Shown here piece after piece: positions 22,274-33,862 of a stretch of 64,000 bases of DNA. The first letter of the stretch is position 1. The number at the start of each line of letters is the position of its first letter. The stretch is taken from assembly GCA_036245805.1 (NCBI GenBank), contig BTRK01000006.1, positions 38,134,901-38,198,900 of the forward strand, in the 5' to 3' direction. Below the pieces are notes generated by a model. It was not told where the DNA came from, did not search any database, and saw nothing but the letters and a program-made list of their open reading frames with translations. A program made the position numbers and the translations under genes. The stretch is from Pristionchus mayeri. Taxonomy: Eukaryota; Nematoda; Chromadorea; Rhabditida; Neodiplogasteridae.

Positions 22274-23263
22274 CTATTCGCGAGGGACGCTAACCTTAGG
22301 GGATGCGTGAGGGGAGATGTGAGGCAGTTTGGATGGAGGATGAGGGGAGGAAGAGGGAGTGCGAGAGGGGGAGGAGACAGAGGGAGCAGTGTGGGCGAGA
22401 GGCTGGGGAGAGGCAACCTCGGCTACCGTACCCAGTTCAGGTTCAGGTCGGCCACTCTTATGGGTACCTGACCGTCCAATGTCATCAGCTTTCCTCTTAC
22501 TGCCTCCTCTACTGCCCGTGGCTGATCCTCCTCTGCTTGAACCTCCTCCTCGGCCACGATTGTTGCCAGTTCCCCGATTGACGGATCTTCCCCTTCGAGA
22601 AGAGTTGGTGGGGATAGACGACAGCACATACTTATTAGGGGCACCCTCAGGGAGGGATTTGGGGTAAAGCAATCTAACGATACGGAAATCCCTAACAGTA
22701 TACTGAATCTCTCTAGCGACGGAGTTCAGCTGTCTGGCCTCATTGCGAAGTCTACGGTCAGTCTCTAGCTGTTCCTTCGTGTAGTCACCACGAATGAATG
22801 CCCGGGAGCTACCAGTGAGCCTACCACACCTGACTCTGACAGCCTCACTGAAGAAGAGATCCCTCGTCTGGACAGAGGGGAAAGCGATCTTGATGATCCG
22901 AGGAGTGGTCCTTCCCTCGGGACGAACGGGAGGGTGTCTGTGAAAAGAGATATCCTTACGAACCTGATCCAATTGATCGCAGTTGATGGTGTCGAGGATG
23001 AGAGAGATGATCTTGCGATCGTTCTCCTCCGTCTCCTCGATGGACTGCTGCTCGGTCACGTTGACGAGCACGCATCTCATCGCCTTCTCATCCACAGTGC
23101 TCTTCTGGTTGAGAGCAGCAATGACACCAGTCGTGACTGCATCAACAGTACTCGACTGGGCCAGTCTATCCACTAGGAATCTGACCAATGAGGTCAGTTC
23201 TCCCAACTGCTGCTGCTGTGCGGTCATGAGGCCGTACAGCTGGTCGAGAGTGACCGCAGACAT
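22274..23263 (-). CDS. LINE ORF1 protein (nucleic-acid-binding, RGG-rich)
   Basis: It is 329 residues: an N-terminal helical part, a central RRM-like region ending in the AFIRGDYTKEQLETDRRLR block that is common in LINE ORF1 proteins, then an Arg/Gly-rich and Ser/Pro-rich tail. It is positioned upstream of ORF2 on the same strand. The role (RNA binding for retrotransposition) is inferred from position and composition. Confidence 0.65.
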   Translation of the reverse strand: MSAVTLDQLYGLMTAQQQQLGELTSLVRFLVDRLAQSSTVDAVTTGVIAALNQKSTVDEKAMRCVLVNVTEQQSIEETEENDRKIISLILDTINCDQLDQVRKDISFHRHPPVRPEGRTTPRIIKIAFPSVQTRDLFFSEAVRVRCGRLTGSSRAFIRGDYTKEQLETDRRLRNEARQLNSVAREIQYTVRDFRIVRLLYPKSLPEGAPNKYVLSSIPTNSSRRGRSVNRGTGNNRGRGGGSSRGGSATGSRGGSKRKADDIGRSGTHKSGRPEPELGTVAEVASPQPLAHTAPSVSSPSRTPSSSPHPPSKLPHISPHASPKVSVPRE

Positions 23264-23623
23264 GTGGAAAGGGAAACGAGACAGGGAGACGAGAGGTCAG
23301 AGGAAAGAGAGACGAGAGAGCACACGAAAGAGAGAGAGAGAGAGTGAATGGGGAGAGGAATGGAATGGAACGCGTACACGGGCGCGAAGCTTGTCGCACC
23401 CTATTCCCTGTCGGGATCCCTCCCTCTTCGCTGGTCGCAAGTGCAGCACCGTCAGAAACCGTGTACTGGGGCTGCCACGGAACTGAACGGTGAGGCCGTC
23501 CGGAACTCAGAGAGAACGGGTAGCCTTTGCTAACAGCTTGGAAACTCGCTATGAACAGTCTATAAGAGCAACACGAGAGATCGAGAGGCCGCGACCTCTC
23601 TCGATCAAGGAAGGGAAGGGACT

Positions 23624-23775
23624 GTGAGAAGGGAAGGGACTGTGAGAAGGGAAGGGACTGTGAGAAGGGAAGGGACTGTGAGAAGGGAAGGGACTGTGAG
23701 AAGGGAAGGGACTGTGAAGGGAAGGGACTGTGAGAAGGGAAGGGACTGTGAGAAGGGAAGGGACTGTGTGATAAT
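23624..23775. repeat. 18-bp monomer tandem array at the LINE 5' end
   Basis: There are nine copies of a unit ggactgtgagaagggaag, one with a 2-bp loss near 23718. They lie directly upstream of ORF1 on the LINE's 5' side, like promoter monomers in some mammalian L1s. Confidence 0.85.
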
Positions 23776-26141
23776 GTAGGGGTATAGTTCACATTTATAA
23801 TCATATGTTCGAATTATGCCGTGGTTTTAAATCATTGAAGTAATCGATCGTTAACCACGAACGAATTTTTTAAGAAATTTTTGAAAGAGTTGGGCTCGCT
23901 GTTTCTTTGCAAGGAAAATAGGCTGGACATCTTCACATACATTATTGAGAAGCCCCTTGAATGCTCTTTCAAAAAAGTGGTTGAAAGCGGTGTTAGCTTA
24001 CTCAATCCCAGGATTAGAGAATTGCAAATGAGCTATGTACAAAAGAAATCACACTTGAGTTGGCAACTTTCTAACCTTTTATGTTATAGTGACTGGCTTT
24101 TGTATAGGAGCGCTTTAATCTTACTTTATGGAGTAACTTTACCATTCGTGAAATTTGGGACCTCGCGTCATCCCCTTTTCAAAAATGAGATTTATTGAAA
24201 AATCCTGATATTCGCCTCACCGATCAAAATGTTGACTTTTAGTTGTTATTTTTGGAGTACCATTTCTGAATTCGCAGGAATCCCATGACTATGCGAAGCT
24301 AATGAGGGATAGTACAAGGGTAGCTGATGCTGATAAACACACAAATGTGGGACTTCCATCTATCATCTAATAATGAAGCTTTGAAATACACTGATTTCGA
24401 TTTGTAAATTTCATCATATAAGTGTTGATGACTGCAGCTTGTGATTGTAATGATGAAATCCCACCATAAATCAAAGCCCCTCATGTCGGAAGCTTTACGA
24501 TGAGATAGGTTTGATTTCGATAGGCCAGTGTGTGCGGATGCGCAGTAAACGAAACACATTTTGGTCATGGCGAACTGAACACGACTCTGAAATTTGCACC
24601 TTATTTGAACAGCTCTTCTGTGCCAAATCCGAATCACATGTATTATTGTGATGTACGTTCATCACACTTCACGATAGTGTTTATTATTTTGCCCAATCAC
24701 GACTCACTGGAAAGATCTAATCTGAGAAAGTCGAAGCTACATTCGTAGCTGCGGATACTTTGACTTCAAACTATGACCACTAGGCCCTCTCAAGAGGCCT
24801 GGACTAAAGTGCGCTAAAGAGAGCATCTATGAACTAATAATATGTAAATATCAAAATGATAATCAATTAGAACCAAAGACCAGAATATGCGAAACATTTA
24901 AAAGTAAAAATTGAAAAAACTTATGACTCAACCTGATATATCGAATATCATGGTAGCGCACTTGTCAGATGACGTTTAGCAAAAAAAAATCGAGGGAATT
25001 TCATCAACAATAATCTTACTGAAAAATCAATCCTGACAATTGCATGTGCCGTCATTCGTCGTCTGCGTGCCGAACGGCGCACCTCCGCTTGATGCTACTG
25101 TTACTACCAGCCCAGTGACTGGCTACCCGTTCGACAACCAGGCAAGTCATATAAGCACTACCTATTGATAGACATTCGGCATTATGCAGTTGCTAAAATT
25201 TCAGATCCAGAACAATGGCAGTGCCTTCATAGGGGCAGCCAATTATTATGACGTGACGGCGAGAGTCATTGCGCAAGCTCAAATCGCACCAAATTTGACA
25301 ACCAATTCAAATGATAGAGTGAAATGTGATCTTTGTGACGAGACTTTCAAGCGGACAGGACTCAATCGGCACCGCAATACACATTTCAGAAGTAATTTAT
25401 TAGGTTGAGCATAAAGTTTTGCGCGTTTTTGGGCCACAACTTTAAGTTCGTGCAGTTTCTTTCGCTAAGAAAAACATCTGTTGTCCTGATGTCGATATAT
25501 AGGGACATATTCAACCTTTAGAATAATATATTCTAACTAGAGCAAATATCTCTACTTTGCGAGAAATCAAGGTCTGCGTAACTTTGGATTTTTCAAAAAA
25601 ATATTGATTTTCTTTTAAATTCCTGTACTTTGCCGAGAAATTTTTAGATAGAAGCTCATAAAATTTATTCAGAAGCCCGAGGCGTGCACTACCTAATACC
25701 AAAAATAGAGAGCTGTGGAATTCAGTATACGCTTCGTATAGATCAATTAATCACGGGTACTTAGAAAAATGAGAGTTCTCTCGTACAAATCGCCTGTTTC
25801 GCGGATTAACAAGACTGACAGCTGCCTATGGGCGCTGTTATCAATACTTACAGGGTACTTTATTGCAACGATATTTAAGAGCCCACTTGGCTTTCTCATC
25901 TAATAAAGTGACATTTGCACCTGAATTATTTTTCAATGAAAATGTCGAAAACGCTGATATGGAGGGTCTTCAAGCACGACTCATGCTAGAAAAAGTAGCG
26001 ACCTCCACAAAATTCCTAATTAGTGAGTGATAGGGTAAGGGTTGCTCGTTAATTTAAGCACAAAAGAACCGCGCTTCAAACCACGTGGCTAGCACAAATA
26101 AGGCAAAAGTGTGTATTTCGATGTTCTACAGCGAACACCTA

Positions 26142-27271
26142 TTGGGGTGTCCGGAAAGTTCGTATAATGCTTCCGAAAAAAAGTCAGTTCGCGATCAAAT
26201 GCAGTGATTGCGCAATCTGTTTGTCAACAATGTATTGCATCATTCTGACGTTGAGTAGTGAGAGGATTTAATCAGTCTCCTAGTTGCTACATTGATTCTT
26301 GTGATGGACTCCCATCTCTACCTCCGAGCAGTTTTACTTCATTACTACCGTCTTGGCCGATCCGTGAAGGAGGCCCACTCTGCCCTGGCCCAGTCGGAAG
26401 GAGCTGACGCCTCCTCCATACCCTTCTGCTATAAGTGGTTCTCCCGCTTCAAGAAAGGGGAGTTTGGTCTCGATGATCAACCCCGCTCTGGACGCCCTCC
26501 CTCCCTCGATCAGCCTCTCGTTCTCCGCACACTGAAGCGCAAGCCCATGGCCAGTGTGCGTGAGTTGAAGAAGGATACTGGTACTCCCAGATCAACGGTG
26601 TCCGATATCCTCCATCGATCTGGGAAGAAGCCGAAACTCCCACAAGTGATTCCCCATGACCTCTCCCCCGAACAGCTGAAAAATCGTGTTCAAGTCTGTC
26701 GGGAATTACTCCATCGTAGATCCAATCTTCGATGGGTCAATTCCATCATCGCTACAGATGAGAAGTGGATCACGTACGATAACCCTGTGAGGAGACTGCA
26801 ATGCCCCTGGCACCAGCATCAATACCGACCTCTTCTCTGAACAACTGGAAGATGTCGCGATCAGAGTCCCTCCCAGACTCCTGAACCAGGGCAAAATTCT
26901 TCTTCTGATGGACAATGCTCGCCCACATCGAGCGAAGATGACCCAGAAGAAAATGGACGAGCTGAACATCGAGAGGATTCCCCATCCACCGTATTCCCCG
27001 GATCTCTCCCCATGCGACTACCACTGCTTCCGCTCTCTCTCTGACTTCTGCAAAGGAAAGAAGTTCAAGAATCGAGATGAAGTTGTGAGGGCTTTCGTGA
27101 ACTGGGCGGTCTCGAAGAAACCCGCATTCTGGAAGAGAGGAATCGAGACCCTGCCCAATCGCTGGAGGGAGGTAGTGAGAAAGAAGGGGGCATACATTGG
27201 TCACTGAGAATTGTAAAGCATTGAATAAAAAATAAAAACAAAAAATTATACGAACTTTCCGGACACCCCAA
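26142..27271 (+). mobile_element. Mariner transposon, nested, with TA duplication
   Basis: Terminal inverted repeats TTGGGGTGTCCGGAAAGTTC are flanked by TA at 26140-26141 and 27272-27273. The length is 1130 bp. It encodes a mariner transposase with an internal deletion. Confidence 0.9.
26292..27207 (+). pseudogene. Mariner transposase, internally deleted
   Basis: The N-terminal helix-turn-helix domains are intact. The catalytic region shows ATDEKW (first Asp), LLLMDNARPH (second Asp) and YSPDLSPCDYHCF (third Asp), as in D,D34D mariners. Between NPVRRLQ and APGTSINTDLF about 45 residues expected in mariners are missing and the frame shifts (first frame stops at 26840). It is therefore not functional. 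Confidence 0.85.
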
Positions 27272-27976
27272 TAAAATCCGAAAAACCCTGTTCATGAATG
27301 GAGATCCGCATTCTCTCACAAATAGAATTGTGACTTGTACTAGAAAGGTAGTTCACATTCATAAACAATTGAAATCCGAAGAACTATCGATATAGATACA
27401 GTACCCCAAAAACTTATCTTGACAATCGTCATGAAAACTCAAATTCTGATTCTGCGCATATTTTTAATAGTCTCTTGAGGCTGATCAGTCTCAACAGTAC
27501 CACTACAATATACGCCAGCCATGCTTTACAACTGTGGTTAACATAGGGTCGTATCTCCGTTCTAAAAGAAATTACAACCCTTTGAAAAGTCATATCGTTG
27601 GTTAGCTACATGAAGTTTGCTACATCATTGTTTTATTTCTCTTGGTAGGACAAATCTATGGTAGTGTGCGCTAAAGAGAGTATAAATGCCCCTATCTAGC
27701 ACTAAAAGATCTGAGTTGATTAGGCAACAACAAACGATGGTAGATGTCAGGATGCACTTTAGTCAAAATCGCGCAAAACTTTATGCTCAACCTGATAAAA
27801 ATATGAAAAGTTCTTGAATTACACCTTGCAGAATGTCTGGTGAGGGTTGCGAGCATCGCTTCAAAAGCACACAAGAGATGGAAGTTCACTTGCGCGACGC
27901 GCATAATCACAACAACACCGTGCAAACAGTCTCGCATGGACGGAGTGGTGCGGAGACCGCGCCGGTTCAAGAGTAG

Positions 27977-29207
27977 ACTTAGCCTGAACTCACGGATTTT
28001 CCAGTCGATCGAACCGAGATTATAATTTTTGATACATTTCTAACTCACGTTTGCCACTAGATAACATTTGATTTCTTATTCTAACTCATGTAATTGTAAT
28101 TAGATCTAGTAATTAGATTTACAGTTTTATTATATTTACAATTGTAATAATTTATTTGCAATTTCTAATTTTGAAAGTTCACGAATGAATGAAGCAATGA
28201 GCATCCCCTCTTAACTAGAAGTGCATGCGTCTTCTCACAGTTGTGTTTGTAAATAAATACTTTTTCTGGAAGATAATCATTCTTCTCACGTCGTTCCTTT
28301 AGATGCTCGACCGCATCTTCTAAGGCGACAGCGTCCAGACCAGTCTACAATGTGACTCCACAACAATTCACAAATCCTCTTCTCATATCTCTTCAGGTAG
28401 CAGACAATTGCTCTCTGCCGTATCTAAACAAGAACGAGGGCAAGAGTCAAATGACAGAACCATCCGCCACATCGCGGAGTTACCTTTCCGTTATCTAAAC
28501 ATTCAATGACCAATTCGATGCTTGCCTCTTCCTTTCCTGTTATATTATTTCAATATTTTGCGCAAGTAAAGGCACTACAAAAAATGACGCTCTCTATTAT
28601 GTGTGATCTTTCACTGGCAAGAGAGAACACAAAAAACTGACGATTTCTTGGAGCGAAGCCAACTGAAGGTGAGGCGAAGCCATGTGAAGTGTCTCTCCGT
28701 CCAACTCCGGACTGAGAACTCTCCAAATGTCAATTAATCTTTCAATTTTGTCCTAATCAAATGATAGTTGGTCTCGATAAGTGAGTGCCACGTAAGCAGT
28801 CTCCCACTGTGAGTGGAAGTCTCGGCATATACATCCGATTGCATCAACTAACACCGTCACATCTTCCTCCCTCTCTACTATTATCACATTCTCACATCCT
28901 ACCTCGTGGTGAATTTGTTCATTTTGTCCATCATTTAATTCAAAGAATATCTAAATCTCATTCCATGCCTCTTTCCTGTAGACAAACGACATCATTGTCC
29001 TTGGCTTCGAATGGGAAAGAGGGGTTGCCACGAAACATTTAATTTCGTGATCCTTCCCTAGAAAGTTACTAGGGTTATGGTGAATTGAGACTTGTTCTGT
29101 TCGTGTTCGTGTGTGCACTCTCACAGTGCTCTCCTCTCCCCGTGTTCACTCCCTCCATTTCAGACTGATTCAGCCTATCCTTATCGAAGTGATAAGAAAA
29201 GCGCACG
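27977..29207. other. Intergenic, no gene seen
   Basis: This is AT-rich sequence after the zinc-finger exon up to the glycosyltransferase start. No exon, RNA or repeat was recognised. Confidence 0.5.
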
Positions 29208-30816
29208 ATGAAATGGAGAGCCAGAATGTGTTTCTTCCTCTCCGCCTTACTTTCCCTCCTACTCTTCCTCCATTTCCCTCTTCGAGATTTCTTCCCTCCG
29301 TCTACGGTTATCCCTCGAATCAACTATTTCAACGAGAATGGATCGAATATTACCTTCACCCAAGTGCACTCGGGTCTTCTCATTCAATTTTCCTTCGATG
29401 ACCAAAGGAGAGGAAACATGGGCACGAGGAGTTTAAGAGTTGTATTCATTGCGAAGAAAATTCGTCCTACTCTCAGCTGCCTCTTCGATCAAAGTCAGAG
29501 AATCACTTCCCATTCCAATGATTACCGATGAATTGCAGAAAAAGTCGAAGGAACATGGTACGATATGGCTGAGAATCACGGTAAGGAATACGGAGTCTAC
29601 ATCCTCTCATGTCCCATCCCTCCCAATACACAACACATTGAGAAGTATCAGATCACCGTAAAAGACAGAGTAAGATTGTTTCAAAACATAATGTTAATTT
29701 ACTTTTCGATTGTTCAGGAATGGACAAGTCGAGAGTTGAGTGTGAGTTATGTGATTCCAGAGAGGGAACCGAACGATTATCGAATGGAGTATGGTGAGAA
29801 GAGAGAGAAAGAGAGAAGGAAGAGCAAGCACACCTTTCAGCCATATGCTCGCCGCTAGTATTCGGCATGAAATATACCAGAGAAGATTTGATTGAATTTG
29901 TGGAGATGAACAGACTCATGGGAGCAGAGAGAATATCACTCTATGTTGACTATGAAAGTGTGAGGAAGGAATTGATTGAGACTATTCGATTCTACCAGAG
30001 AAAAGGGTTCGATCTATATAGAGAAGGGGATAAAGAAAGAAGTTGAATCACAGGATACTCGACGTCGTCGGATACGAACAACCAGTGAAGAATGTGTGGT
30101 ATCACGGGCAATTGGGGCTGATCATGGACTGTTTAGTGAGACATTCAACTGCCACTAGGTAAAAGTTTCATTTCGGCAAGGCCGAAGATGGTGTGGATAG
30201 TTTAGATTCGTGGCGTTCCACGATTTGGACGAATACATCGTGGATTGGAGTGGTGGGAGAACTGCTGATGCACTTCCAGATCTCTTCAATGGAAACATTA
30301 TCTCGATTCGTGTACCCACACAACTCATGAGCACATGGTAATCAATAATTCCTTTTGAGATTCGTGCAAGTTCAAATCTTTGAGGAATAAGACTCGTCCA
30401 TTGCTTCTCTCCAACATTGCTGCTGATGACACCCTCGATGATACGTTCACGAAGTGCATCGTCAGGCCATTTCATGTATTCGAACAGGTGAGGACCGAAG
30501 GAGAAGATGAAAGTGGGGAAAGGGATATAGAGTTGGACAAATCTTTCACATCAGTAAGAGGATCTCGTAGTGAATATTTCTGGAACTTTTCCAACACAAC
30601 GTCGTGCAGGGTATCCATCACACTTCTCGAACAATCTACGACTCAAATCGACTGGAGCGAGCACAGGCGTCGCAATTGCGAGTTCTCCATTTCAAACACG
30701 AGATTGTCTTCGAGAGTGTGGACACGACAATCAGAGACCACCACGGGACGAAGTTGAAAGAGAAATACTTTATCGCGCTGGAGGAAGCGAAGAATCTAGA
30801 CTCGATAGGGCTATGA
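29208..30816 (+). CDS. GT92 (DUF23) family glycosyltransferase-like, type II membrane protein
   Basis: Exons 29208-29493, 29539-29669, 29718-29793, 29841-30006, 30054-30158, 30206-30337, 30371-30487 and 30610-30816. The N-terminus has a signal anchor (residues about 8-25). Family marks: YILSCPIPPN, ICSPLVFG, a WYHGQLGLIMDCLVRH block, the DLDE metal-site motif (FHDLDEYIVDW), and CIVRPFHVFEQGIHHT near the end. GT92 enzymes are Golgi glycosyltransferases that add galactose to N-glycan core fucose in worms (family knowledge). Phases agree except between the exons ending 30337 and starting 30371, where one base is off, so either the boundary differs or there is a lesion. Length is about 395 residues, slightly short for the family. 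Confidence 0.7.
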
Positions 30817-30933
30817 CAAATAGATAAGTGAGGATTGAGAATGTTGAAAATATTGCGTGTATAGTTTTGTTATATCTGTTAATATTGTACAAATATTATC
30901 TGTTATTTATTAGGAATGATTTCGCGATTGTAA

Positions 30934-32881
30934 TTAGCTTTCTTGCCAGTCGAAAGGTTCGTCCAGATTGACATGGTGATTTCTGATGGAGAGACCAATG
31001 AGCTGTCCCAGATAGGAGTAGTCGACTTGACTGTCGAAGGACAAGCCATCCAGGTACTTGAGAATGCGACGGAATTCACTCTGCAATCAATTCCATCCAT
31101 TACTCTTTGAACAAGCGGGCATACCGTGGGACAATACTTGAGCAGTTCGTGGAGTCCCTCTGAGGAACGAGCCGCCTCCTTCATCCTCAGCACTTCCTCC
31201 CTCTCCTTCCTCCCGAAATGAGACCAGGGCAGGAATCCTAAATGTTTAAATCGTTCGTTTGCGCCTTTCAACCTAAATAAAGTTATTTGTTAGGTAATAC
31301 TGGCATGCATTGACACAGTAATTGTGTTCAAACCATAATAGTTAGACGCTTTGGAAATATTTTTTTCTATTACACTCCTGACTGAAGAGGAAAAGAGACG
31401 AGGAAGAGGAAGATTGGAGTGATGACATATCTAACCAGTGATGAATTCGATGATCATGTACAGCCAACTCTCTACATCGTCTCTGGGAGATTGATCGAGA
31501 TGATGATGGGCTGCTAGAGAGGCGTATCGAGTTGTTCCCCTTCAACGAGTAGAAACATCTGGGATATTCTCTAGGAGAGAAGGAAACGTTGAGGAAAGGA
31601 GAGGAAGGGTTACATTTCGTCAACAGATATACTGCGACAACAAAATATAACTCAAACGAGCGATCCTATCACCATGAAGTGGCCTCATGATAATTAGTTT
31701 CAACCGCGTTTTGGGTGTTGATCTTTAATCTTGTTCTTTGAAAGACCGAAGATCAGAAAAGAAATTAGTGGTTGAAACCAATTCTGATCAACATGGTACC
31801 ACTCCCATTCTGATCAGAGCATGTTAGTGATCCCTGCCTTTCTTGAATGTTACCTAATGGTGCTATTTCAGAGATGGGGGGAGGGAGCACCTGAACTGGG
31901 CGACCTCCCCTCTGGCCGCCTTCTGATCTCCTGCCTTGTCTCTGTAGTGTCTGCACAGTCCGAAGTCGATGATGCACACATTGCATCCATCGGAAGAGAG
32001 AACGAAGTTAGAAGCCTGCATGAGGATATACAACTAAATCGTCTCGCTGGTCGAGTGAAATTAGAGATGAGAGGGCGCTCTCTCGTCCGTTGTTTGTTCA
32101 TTTTATATAGCATAAAATCAACCATAAATCTGCTTTAGGAATTTTTTGTCTACTGTGTGTTACGGTTAACCATCTCAAAGCTATGTTGTAAACATGCTTT
32201 CTCCAGATTGTCGTTATTCCTCATTCTATGAAGTGAAAGAGATCCTCCAATCATTCTCCCACCTTGATATCTCTGTGAATGTATCCGAGGGAATGGAGAT
32301 GTTCAATAGGATGGAGCGTGAGAAGGGCGAGTCTGAGTGAAGTGGAGAGGGAGAATCGTCCCTCCTCCGTCAATTCAGTCCTCAACCTCCACATATCGTG
32401 TCCCATCTGAAGTGATCTCTCTCCCTTTCCTTTCCTTCCTCTTCCCTCACTAGAGTCATCACGATGAATCTGAAGTGGCCGGCGATCTTTCCCCTGTCTT
32501 CAAGGACAGCCATCATTCCCCTTCCTTCATCCTTCCCTGCCTTCTTCAACACGGAATAGTCCATGTCTAAGCCATGCGAGTGATCTCCGCACACCTGCAA
32601 CCAATCCCTCTCTCCCTCCCCCTCTCTCATGAAAAATACACTTGCCTCCAACTTGGCTGCAAATCTCTTCCCGTCTCGTTTCCTCAGGACCTTCAATGTG
32701 AATTGAGAGTGGGAGAGGGAAGGTGGAGGAATACCTCATAGATTGCCCCAAATCTTCCCCTGTTGATCATTTTTCCGATGGAGTAAGCAGCTTCCTTCCC
32801 TCTTATCATCTGATTCGTGGCTGGAAGTCGATCATCCCACTCTTCTTCTTCTCTCTCGCAAGAGGCACGCTCGTCGCTCAT
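30934..32881 (-). CDS. CK1/TTBK-like protein kinase
   Basis: Exons 32735-32881, 32646-32690, 32451-32594, 32263-32406, 31891-32015, 31436-31539, 31125-31237 and 30934-31080 give about 323 residues, all in phase. Kinase motifs: a glycine-loop-like INRGRFGAIYE, AAK (ATP lysine), YIHRDIKASNF (catalytic loop), CIIDFGL (DFG), then GTTRYASLAAH and DDVESWLYMIIEF. This is the casein-kinase-1 form of the substrate region, which replaces the usual APE. The C-lobe ends with FRRILKYLDGLSFDSQVDY. All catalytic residues are present, so it is probably active. Nematodes have a large, often sperm-expressed, branch of this family. The intron after exon 2 has a GC donor (32644-32645). Confidence 0.85.
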
Positions 32882-33862
32882 CCTGATCGATCGAAGAATG
32901 AACAGATGCGAAGGAGTGATAAAAAAGAATGAGAAACTCGAACACTTCTCTTGACTCAAGCAATCAGGGAGAGAGAATGAGAGAGGGAGAGAGGGGAGGG
33001 GAGGCAGATGGGGCAGGGGTTGAATGAGAGAGAGAGGCGTCAGATGGGGGAGGGATAGAGAGGGAGAAGACATCTGATCGCATAACCATTGCACCTTCCT
33101 ATGCAGACATAATTCGAGAGATGCCAGACCAACTCGTACTTCACACTATCGGTAGAGTAGACTCTTCTCTTGTTGATAGTTAAGTGGAAGTGAGAGAATG
33201 GAGCCACCTCTTGCTCCCCTCCTTCCAACAAGGCAAACACTCAAAATCAGCTCACATCCCAGAGCAAAGAATCCACACGAATTTAAACGGGAAAGTTACG
33301 TGAACATGCTATGTATCAACTCGTTAAAAATTGGAACAATTTGATTCCCAGAGAACTTTGAAGAATTGCGGGATCACGAATGCCTCGAATGCTGAGTTAT
33401 TTACGTAATATGACGTCGTAGTAATCCGTCAACTAGGTCGAAAACTAATTTTGTCCATTTTGAGTAACTCACTTTCATTGTCAATCAGCTAGAACTCGCA
33501 CGATCCAGTGCTCATGAGGGATCAAACGTTTTCGATTTCAAGTTTTATTTGAAATGTAAAATACAGAAACGAATAAATAGTGTAATAGTCTAATAATAAG
33601 TGACAACATTAAAAACACGTTGGCAAGCAAGGTTGCGAAGGGTGACATCTTCGCAATAAAGATATTTCGTCATTACAATTTTTGAGGACAATCCACTGGA
33701 GAGGGGAGATCAGACTGAAGCTAATAATCGAGATTTCGAGAACAAATAGAATGCAATGTTTTAAAAAAGTAATTGAAATGATGGAAATAACATAAGGAAC
33801 TGGGACGGTGAAGCCTGCACTAATCGGTAAGGAAATTGAGAACTTCACTACAATCCGGGTTT
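32882..33862. other. Intergenic, GA-rich stretch
   Basis: Purine-rich low-complexity sequence lies at about 32955-33070. A 66-codon minus-strand frame at 33040-33240 is open but not recognised. No other structure is seen. Confidence 0.5.

Larger units (their letters stand above)
19013..23775 (-). mobile_element. CR1/jockey-like LINE copy A, two ORFs, chimeric
   Basis: From right to left: an 18-bp monomer array, ORF1 (22274-23263), ORF2 endonuclease and RT start (20507-22117), RT and C-terminus (19159-20661), and a (TAA)n tail at 19013-19034. The RT is damaged: there is a junction with duplicated sequence near 20500-20620 and an in-frame TAA at 20284. Confidence 0.8.
17587..24937. mobile_element. 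Mariner-type element expanded by LINE insertions
   Basis: It begins TTAGGTTGAGTCATAAGTTT at 17587 and ends with the matching complement at 24937, flanked by TA on both sides. Removing the LINE DNA (about 17680-23775) leaves about 1.25 kb, the size of a full mariner. No intact transposase frame is seen in the flanking parts (23780-24937). Confidence 0.65.
25400..27795. mobile_element. Mariner-type element with a second mariner nested inside
   Basis: The ends TTAGGTTGAGCATAAAGTTT and its complement are flanked by TA. Without the nested element it is about 1.27 kb. It lies in the zinc-finger gene's intron, 8 bp after the donor. Confidence 0.75.
25037..27976 (+). pseudogene. C2H2 zinc-finger gene split by a transposon nest
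   Basis: Exons: about 25037-25141 (start uncertain; 3' donor is GC), 25205-25391 and 27832-27976. Exon 2 contains a finger, CDLCDETFKRTGLNRHRNTH, one residue short between Cys and His. Exon 3 contains the end of a second finger (GCEHRFKSTQEMEVHLRDAH). The splice phase into exon 3 favours a frame starting Lys-Cys, while the finger itself is in the next frame, so a 1-base change is implied. A mariner-type element occupies the intron between exons 2 and 3. It could be the lost 3' part of the gene at 13506-16316, separated by the 16.3-24.9 kb insertions, but I cannot show this. Confidence 0.5.

Noticed and set aside
23166..23804. Minus-strand frame with repeated SQSLPF units
   Set aside because: It is only the translation of the 18-bp monomer array plus LINE 5' sequence; no independent gene is implied.
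33040..33240. 66-codon minus frame upstream of the kinase
   Set aside because: Could be an upstream exon, but it has no phase-compatible junction to the kinase start and no known motif.
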